A stretch of 10,082 nt of DNA from Clostridiales bacterium (lineage in GTDB: Bacteria > Bacillota > Clostridia > Oscillospirales > Acutalibacteraceae): positions 1 through 10,082 of the forward strand of contig JAAVYX010000009.1 of NCBI GenBank assembly GCA_022791355.1, given 5' to 3'. The notes below the pieces were generated by a model. The model did no database searches and was not told the DNA's origin. It saw only the letters and a list, made by a program, of their open reading frames with translations. A program made the position numbers and the translations under genes. This document shows, in pieces, positions 6,535-10,082 of the stretch (within the stretch, counting starts at the first letter, position 1; every line of letters begins with the position of its first letter).

Positions 6535-7040
6535 TGCTGTAAATAATGTAGGCGATGTAAAAGCTTGAATTTTATCTACCGGTTTACTCTCAACTACCGG
6601 CGTATAAGTGAAACGTGGTAGCTGTCGTTACTATCAGGGTAGGCGGGAGGCAATCGAAAGAGCGAAGCTCTGGAGGTGGCCGAAGGCAGCTCATAGACCA
6701 GCCTAAGGTTTCATCAGGCCGGGTTCCTGAGCGGCCGTACAGTTCCGGGCCGAAAATTGCATCAATTTTCGGGCTTCCCACCTCCCTGAGAGGCACTGCT
6801 ATCGGCGTAGATGTTGGTTCCGTCTGCGGCGGAGGACGCGGGGGTAAGGCCCCCACGAGCGTTTTTCTCCCCCATCTTTTTTCGCTTGAAAAAAGATGGG
6901 GTCTAGAGGCGGAGGCGCAGCCTACGCCGGGACGCCAGACGCTGTTAGACCAGGTTTTGGAGTAATGAGAAAAGTAAATCTGGCGCGAAACCCCTATCCA
7001 ACTAAAAAATAATATATACCCACAGGAGGTTTTAAACCCT
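6520..7040. other. Hairpin-rich non-coding insert between thrB and lysC
   Basis: About 520 bp without a believable gene; the frames that are open on both strands are low-complexity by-products of palindromic DNA. Structures seen: direct CTACCGG copies at 6576-6582 and 6594-6600; hairpin AGAGC-GAA-GCTCT at 6659-6671; 10-bp hairpin 6750-6759/6763-6772; GGGGG/CCCCC at 6840-6854; and a 14-bp perfect hairpin at 6870-6901. This density of perfect short palindromes is unlike the other intergenic regions. It reads like a dispersed repeat or degenerate mobile element inserted into a thr-lys operon. The lysine riboswitch sometimes found before lysC is not recognisable here. The last 70 bp (from about 6970) is AT-richer and should hold the lysC promoter and its ribosome binding site. 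Confidence 0.55.
6870..6901. repeat. Perfect 14-bp inverted repeat, loop GCTT
   Basis: CCCCATCTTTTTTC (6870-6883) pairs perfectly with 6888-6901 around the four-base loop GCTT. The T6 and A6 tracts are inside the stem. On the plus strand the stem is followed by TCTAGAGG, so a U tract is missing and simple intrinsic termination is not supported. It may instead be an mRNA-stabilising or repeat-element hairpin. Confidence 0.85.
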
Positions 7041-8249
7041 ATGGCGCTCATAGTAAAAAAATTTGGCGGGTCTTCGGTGGCCAATGCCCAGCGGGTCTTC
7101 AACGTGGCCCGCATTATCACAGAGGATTACCGCGCGGGCAACGAGGTCATCGTGGTGGTTTCCGCCCAGGGCGACACCACCGACGACTTAATCGAAAAGG
7201 CCCGGGAAATCAATCCGGACGGTCCGTCCAAGCGGGAGATGGATATGCTCCTGTCGGCCGGCGAACAGATATCCATCTCCCTGCTGGCCATGGCTATTGA
7301 AAAGCTGGGCTTCCCCGTCGTTTCCCTTTTGGGCTGGCAGGCCGGCTTCCAGACCGACTCCAACTATTCTGCCGCCCGCATCAAACGGCTGCAAACCGAC
7401 CGTTTGACCTCTGAGCTTGCCAAGAAAAACATCATTATCGTGGCCGGCTTCCAGGGCCTGAATAAATACGACGACATCACCACCCTGGGACGGGGCGGGT
7501 CGGATACCAGCGCCGTGGCCATCGCTGCCGCCGTCAAGGCCGACCTCTGCCAGATCTACACCGATGTGGACGGGGTCTACACCGCCGACCCCCGCAAGGT
7601 GAAAACCGCCCATAAGATGGACGAAATCACCTACGACGAAATGCTGGAGCTGGCCACTCTGGGAGCGCAGGTGCTCAATAACCGTTCGGTGGAAATGGCT
7701 AAAAAGTACAATGTGGAATTGGAAGTTCTGTCCAGCCTGGAACGCAAGCCGGGCACAATCGTCAAGGAGGTCGTAAAAATGGAAAAAATGCTGATCAGGG
7801 GCGTGGCTAAGGACGCCAACGTCGCCCGTATTTCGATTGTGGGCCTGCCCGATTCCCCCGGTATCGCCTTTAAGGTTTTCTCCAAGCTGGGCCAGAAGAA
7901 GATAAACGTGGACATCATCCTCCAGTCGGTGGGACGGGACGGTACCAAGGATATCACCTTCACCGTCCCCGAGGACCAGGCCAAGGACGCTATGGAGGTC
8001 ATGGAAGAGGTCAAGGCCCTGTATAACTGCGAAAAGGTCGTCTGCGACGAGGACGTGGCCAAGGTCTCCATCGTGGGCACCGGCATGGAAACCCATCCCG
8101 GCGTGGCCGCCACCATGTTCGAGGCCCTCTACAACGCCGGCGTAAACATCGAGATGATCTCCACCAGCGAGATCAAGATTTCGGTCCTCATCGATAAAGA
8201 TAAGGCCGACAAGGCTGTGGAGGCCGTACATAACGCCTTCATCCAGTAA
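7041..8249 (+). CDS. lysC: Aspartate kinase, LysC type with two C-terminal ACT domains (EC 2.7.2.4)
   Basis: The enzyme phosphorylates L-aspartate with ATP to 4-phospho-L-aspartate, the first step to lysine, threonine, methionine and diaminopimelate. The 402-residue protein begins with the kinase signature KFGGSSVAN (7-15), and has the nucleotide/aspartate-site stretch TTLGRGGSDTSAVA (147-160) and YTDVDGVYTADPR (173-185). Two ACT domains follow (about 262-335 and 343-400), the site of end-product inhibition. Length fits the monofunctional Gram-positive type (about 400-410). AGGAGG at 7024-7029 is eleven bases before the ATG, slightly long but acceptable. A strong internal ribosome binding site and ATG at codon 247 suggest a separate beta subunit (see the next entry). 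It is followed by a strong terminator and lies 521 bp after thrB. Confidence 0.97.
   Translation: MALIVKKFGGSSVANAQRVFNVARIITEDYRAGNEVIVVVSAQGDTTDDLIEKAREINPDGPSKREMDMLLSAGEQISISLLAMAIEKLGFPVVSLLGWQAGFQTDSNYSAARIKRLQTDRLTSELAKKNIIIVAGFQGLNKYDDITTLGRGGSDTSAVAIAAAVKADLCQIYTDVDGVYTADPRKVKTAHKMDEITYDEMLELATLGAQVLNNRSVEMAKKYNVELEVLSSLERKPGTIVKEVVKMEKMLIRGVAKDANVARISIVGLPDSPGIAFKVFSKLGQKKINVDIILQSVGRDGTKDITFTVPEDQAKDAMEVMEEVKALYNCEKVVCDEDVAKVSIVGTGMETHPGVAATMFEALYNAGVNIEMISTSEIKISVLIDKDKADKAVEAVHNAFIQ
7779..8249 (+). CDS. lysC: Putative aspartate kinase beta subunit from an internal in-frame start in lysC
   Basis: AAGGAGG at 7764-7770 lies eight bases before an in-frame ATG at 7779 (codon 247 of lysC). 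The product would be 156 residues holding just the two ACT domains, from MEKMLIRGVAKD to the shared stop. In Bacillus subtilis, aspartokinase II is known to be an alpha2beta2 enzyme whose beta subunit (about 163 residues) comes from exactly such an in-phase internal start. The position and size here match closely. The Shine-Dalgarno is better placed than the one for the full-length protein. Expression is inferred, not shown. Confidence 0.7.
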   Translation: MEKMLIRGVAKDANVARISIVGLPDSPGIAFKVFSKLGQKKINVDIILQSVGRDGTKDITFTVPEDQAKDAMEVMEEVKALYNCEKVVCDEDVAKVSIVGTGMETHPGVAATMFEALYNAGVNIEMISTSEIKISVLIDKDKADKAVEAVHNAFIQ

Positions 8250-8258
8250 AAAGAACGC

Positions 8259-8291
8259 AGCTCCCCCCGGCCTTCCGCCGGGGGGAGCTTT
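8259..8291 (+). terminator. Rho-independent terminator of lysC
   Basis: AGCTCCCCCCGGC (8259-8271) and its perfect complement at 8277-8289 form a 13-bp GC-rich stem with loop CTTCC, starting nine bases after the lysC stop. The trailing T run is short (TTT), but the stem is very strong and AAAAAG precedes it. Confidence 0.88.
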
Positions 8292-8369
8292 GCCGTATCC
8301 AAGCGTTCCCCTTCTTTAAGATAGATAAAAAGGCCGTTCCTCGCGCAAAAGCTCCTATCCAACGCTCGC

Positions 8370-8795
8370 TCAAACTCCGCCGCCCAAGTCCATTGCAAAA
8401 GAGACAGCCCTCTCAGCTGTCCCTTTTCGCTTCATCGGTTTTTTCTCCCACTCCCGGCCAATCTCAGGCCGTATCCGCTTCATCCATGCAACCAAGTTCC
8501 CAAAATAGCGTTCCTCCCGCACGGCGGTTTTTATCTCCCCGGGCCGGTAGGTCCAGCAGACCGGCCGGCCGGGCGACTCTCTCCAACACCGCCTCACCTG
8601 ATAACGGGAGGCGTAGAACAGATCAAATATATCTATCGGCCAATATGGAGGGAGCCCAGAGGGCAGAACCTTCTGGGATATTCGGGAAGGGATTTCTGCA
8701 CGGAAAAACCTGCGGGTTTCCTCTGGAACCAGTCGAAAGGATTTCCGTGCGCGCGTCTTATTCCGTCTCCCGCTGCGCTTCATTTGACAATGCAA
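8370..8795 (-). CDS. Doubtful hypothetical protein, 141 codons
   Basis: The frame is not recognised. Its middle part (roughly residues 56-115, from DIFDLFYASRY through ERYFGNLVAWMKRI) has protein-like composition and no stop, but the N-terminal third is arginine- and proline-rich and looks non-coding. No ribosome binding site is evident before the ATG at 8795, and no promoter was found. A 12-bp hairpin with a TTTT tail on this strand (8397-8427) lies inside its last codons, which would end transcription before the stop codon. Possibly a gene remnant, possibly chance. Little else can be said. Confidence 0.2.
   Translation of the reverse strand: MHCQMKRSGRRNKTRARKSFRLVPEETRRFFRAEIPSRISQKVLPSGLPPYWPIDIFDLFYASRYQVRRCWRESPGRPVCWTYRPGEIKTAVREERYFGNLVAWMKRIRPEIGREWEKKPMKRKGTAERAVSFAMDLGGGV
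8397..8427. terminator. 12-bp hairpin with T tails on both strands
   Basis: AAAAGAGACAGC (8397-8408) pairs with 8416-8427 around the loop CCTCTCA, with one wobble. The stem ends in TTTT on either strand, so it could stop transcription both ways. On the plus strand it would back up the lysC terminator; on the minus strand it would end any transcript that passes the ftsH terminator or starts in 8430-8900. Confidence 0.6.
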
Positions 8796-8908
8796 ACGTC
8801 AAGAAATGGATGTCGCGCTATTCGCTCGGGTTTTGGAGTAGAAAACTACGCTTGGCTCAAAACCTTTCTTTAAACCAAACAAGGAAAAAGCGCGTCTCTG
8901 ATGAAACG

Positions 8909-8937
8909 CAAAAAAAAGCGATGGGCATAAGCCCATC
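8909..8937 (-). terminator. Rho-independent terminator of ftsH
   Basis: On the minus strand, CGATGGGC, loop TTAT and GCCCATCG (8937-8918) form an 8-bp perfect stem followed by C and eight Ts (8916-8909). It begins eight bases after the ftsH stop. The other strand also has a T-rich tail (TTCTTTTT), so it may work in both directions. Confidence 0.92.
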
Positions 8938-8944
8938 GTTCTTT

Positions 8945-10082
8945 TTAAATCTGGTTAATCTCAGGAATCCCATCGTCGGGACGGTCCTCCTCCATCAGCT
9001 TACGGAAGACGTCGCCGTCGATCTTCTCCTCCTTGAAGAGGATTTCGGCAACCTTGTGCAGCTTATCCATGTGAGAGCGAAGCAGCTCCAAGGCGTGCTC
9101 GTACTGGGTGGTGACAATACTCTCAATCTCGTCGTCAATCGCGGCGGCGATCTTCTCAGAGTAGTTGGGCGTGGCTGAGAAATCCCGGCCCAGGAAGACC
9201 TCGTTCTGGTCGGTGCCGAACTTGATCGGGCCCAGCTTCTCGCTCATACCGTACTGGGTGACCATCTTGTGGGCCAGCTCGGTGGCCCGCTGGATATCGT
9301 TGGACGCGCCGGTACAGATATCGTCCTGGGTTAACTGCTCGGCCGCCCGACCGCCCAGCATGGAGCAGATGTTCTCCAGAATGGCCGTTCGGGTGGTGTG
9401 GGTCTTCTCGTCGGCGGGCAGGTACATGGTGTAGCCCGCAGCCAGACCCCGGGGAATAATGGAAATCTGATGCACCGGGTCCTGGGTGGGCAGGAAGTAG
9501 GACACCACGGCATGACCGGCTTCATGGTAGGAGGTAATCATCTTATCCTTGTCCTTGATAACATGGCTCCTCTTTTCGGTACCCATCACCACCTTAATCG
9601 TGGCCTCCTCGATATTGGGCTGGATGATGGCCTTAAGCCCCTGCCGGGCGGCCAACAGCGCCGCCTCGTTCAAAAGATTCTCCAAATCCGCGCCGGTAAA
9701 GCCGGCGGTGGACTGGGCGATGGTTTTTAAGGATACGTCGGGACCCAAAGGCTTGCCCCGGGCGTGGACCTTGAGGATCTCCTCCCGGCCCTTGACGTCG
9801 GGATAGTTGACGGTGACCTGCCGGTCGAAACGGCCGGGCCGCAGCAGGGCTTTATCCAGGATATCCGGCCGGTTGGTTGCGGCGATGACGATAACGCCCT
9901 CGTTGGCGCCAAAACCGTCCATCTCCACCAGCAGCTGGTTCAAGGTCTGCTCCCGCTCGTCGTGTCCGCCGCCGAGACCCGCGCCGCGCTGGCGGCCCAC
10001 CGCGTCGATTTCGTCGATAAAGATGATGGCGGGGGCGTTTTTCTTGGCCTGCTCAAACAGGTCCCGGACACGGGAAGCGCCC
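8945..10082 (-). CDS. ftsH: ATP-dependent zinc metalloprotease FtsH, C-terminal part (gene runs off the right edge)
   Basis: FtsH is a membrane-anchored AAA+ protease that degrades unneeded or damaged membrane and cytosolic proteins. The window holds the last 378 residues; the N-terminal membrane segments and Walker A lie beyond base 10082. The frame is open to the edge, and the internal GTG at 10000 is not the start. Seen in order (numbered from the first visible residue): Walker B IIFIDEID (19-26), the second region of homology ATNRPDILD...RPGRFDR (68-87) with arginine fingers, the zinc site HEAGH (186-190), and the third ligand aspartate in GASNDI (262). The tail ends EEDRPDDGIPEINQI. All catalytic residues expected in this part are present. 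It converges with lysC and ends at a strong terminator. Confidence 0.97.
   Translation of the reverse strand, partial: GASRVRDLFEQAKKNAPAIIFIDEIDAVGRQRGAGLGGGHDEREQTLNQLLVEMDGFGANEGVIVIAATNRPDILDKALLRPGRFDRQVTVNYPDVKGREEILKVHARGKPLGPDVSLKTIAQSTAGFTGADLENLLNEAALLAARQGLKAIIQPNIEEATIKVVMGTEKRSHVIKDKDKMITSYHEAGHAVVSYFLPTQDPVHQISIIPRGLAAGYTMYLPADEKTHTTRTAILENICSMLGGRAAEQLTQDDICTGASNDIQRATELAHKMVTQYGMSEKLGPIKFGTDQNEVFLGRDFSATPNYSEKIAAAIDDEIESIVTTQYEHALELLRSHMDKLHKVAEILFKEEKIDGDVFRKLMEEDRPDDGIPEINQI

Larger units (their letters stand above)
8292..8944. other. Intergenic stretch between lysC and ftsH with no convincing gene
   Basis: About 650 bp. Besides the hairpin at 8397-8427 and the ftsH terminator, there is an inverted repeat TTGAC-N9-GTCAA at 8784-8802, possibly an operator-like site. 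The long plus-strand frame from 8393 runs antisense into ftsH and is a shadow. A minus-strand frame at 8370-8795 is listed separately as doubtful. Confidence 0.5.

Noticed and set aside
6953..6964. 12-bp word GGTTTTGGAGTA shared with 8829-8840
   Set aside because: A few shared 12-mers are expected by chance in 10 kb, and the flanks do not align.
6520..7040. Lysine riboswitch (L box) before lysC
   Set aside because: The segment GGAGGTGGCCGAAGG faintly recalls the L-box core, but the AGAGGTGC start, the other conserved blocks and their order are missing.
6590..7120. Minus-strand 176-codon frame across the thrB-lysC spacer, and the plus-strand 116-codon frame
   Set aside because: Both cross perfect palindromes, lack ribosome binding sites, and the minus one runs into lysC. 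They look like by-products of the repeat-like DNA.
7188..8231. Long minus-strand frame opposite lysC (347 codons), and similar antisense frames opposite hom, thrB and ftsH
   Set aside because: These are shadows of GC-rich genes: His/Gly/Asp-rich composition, no ribosome binding sites, and no protein-family resemblance.

Overview
The window looks like chromosomal DNA from a GC-rich, low-mobility region of a Firmicute, most likely a spore-forming member of Clostridia (Oscillospiraceae-like). This rests on the GC-rich codon use, AGGAGG-type ribosome binding sites, a YtvI-type AI-2E family membrane protein, a PheB/UPF0735 ACT protein and a LysC with a Bacillus-type internal start. The genus is an inference.

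Layout: (1) 1-363 holds two copies of an approximately 85-bp repeat at a 111-bp period and a short leader, followed by an ABC transporter permease of the SsuC/TauC type (364-1107, +) with no ATPase or binding protein next to it inside the window. (2) 1108-1545 has no gene. It is followed on the minus strand by a small ABM-like (dimeric alpha/beta barrel) gene broken by an in-frame TAA at codon 14, and then by the YtvI-like integral membrane protein gene. (3) 3083-3653 is a divergent intergenic region. An extended -10 promoter points left into a long structured leader before ytvI, and a good sigma-A promoter points right into the ACT gene. (4) 3654-8249 (+) is an aspartate-family amino acid cluster: PheB-like HTH-ACT protein, homoserine dehydrogenase (hom), homoserine kinase (thrB) and aspartate kinase (lysC). 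Aspartate kinase makes aspartyl phosphate, Hom reduces aspartate semialdehyde to homoserine, and ThrB phosphorylates it for threonine synthesis. Aspartate-semialdehyde dehydrogenase and threonine synthase are not in the window. thrB and lysC are separated by about 520 bp of hairpin-rich non-coding DNA that begins inside the end of thrB and looks like an inserted dispersed element. (5) After the lysC terminator comes about 650 bp with no convincing gene. The C-terminal 378 residues of FtsH follow on the minus strand, running off the right edge.

No phage, insertion sequence, CRISPR, toxin-antitoxin or defence system was seen. The most interesting items are the internal start in lysC, the nonsense-interrupted ABM-like gene, the structured leader before ytvI with mutually exclusive pairings, the structured region before hom, and the repeat-like insertion between thrB and lysC. 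All RNA folds were found by eye, without energy calculation.
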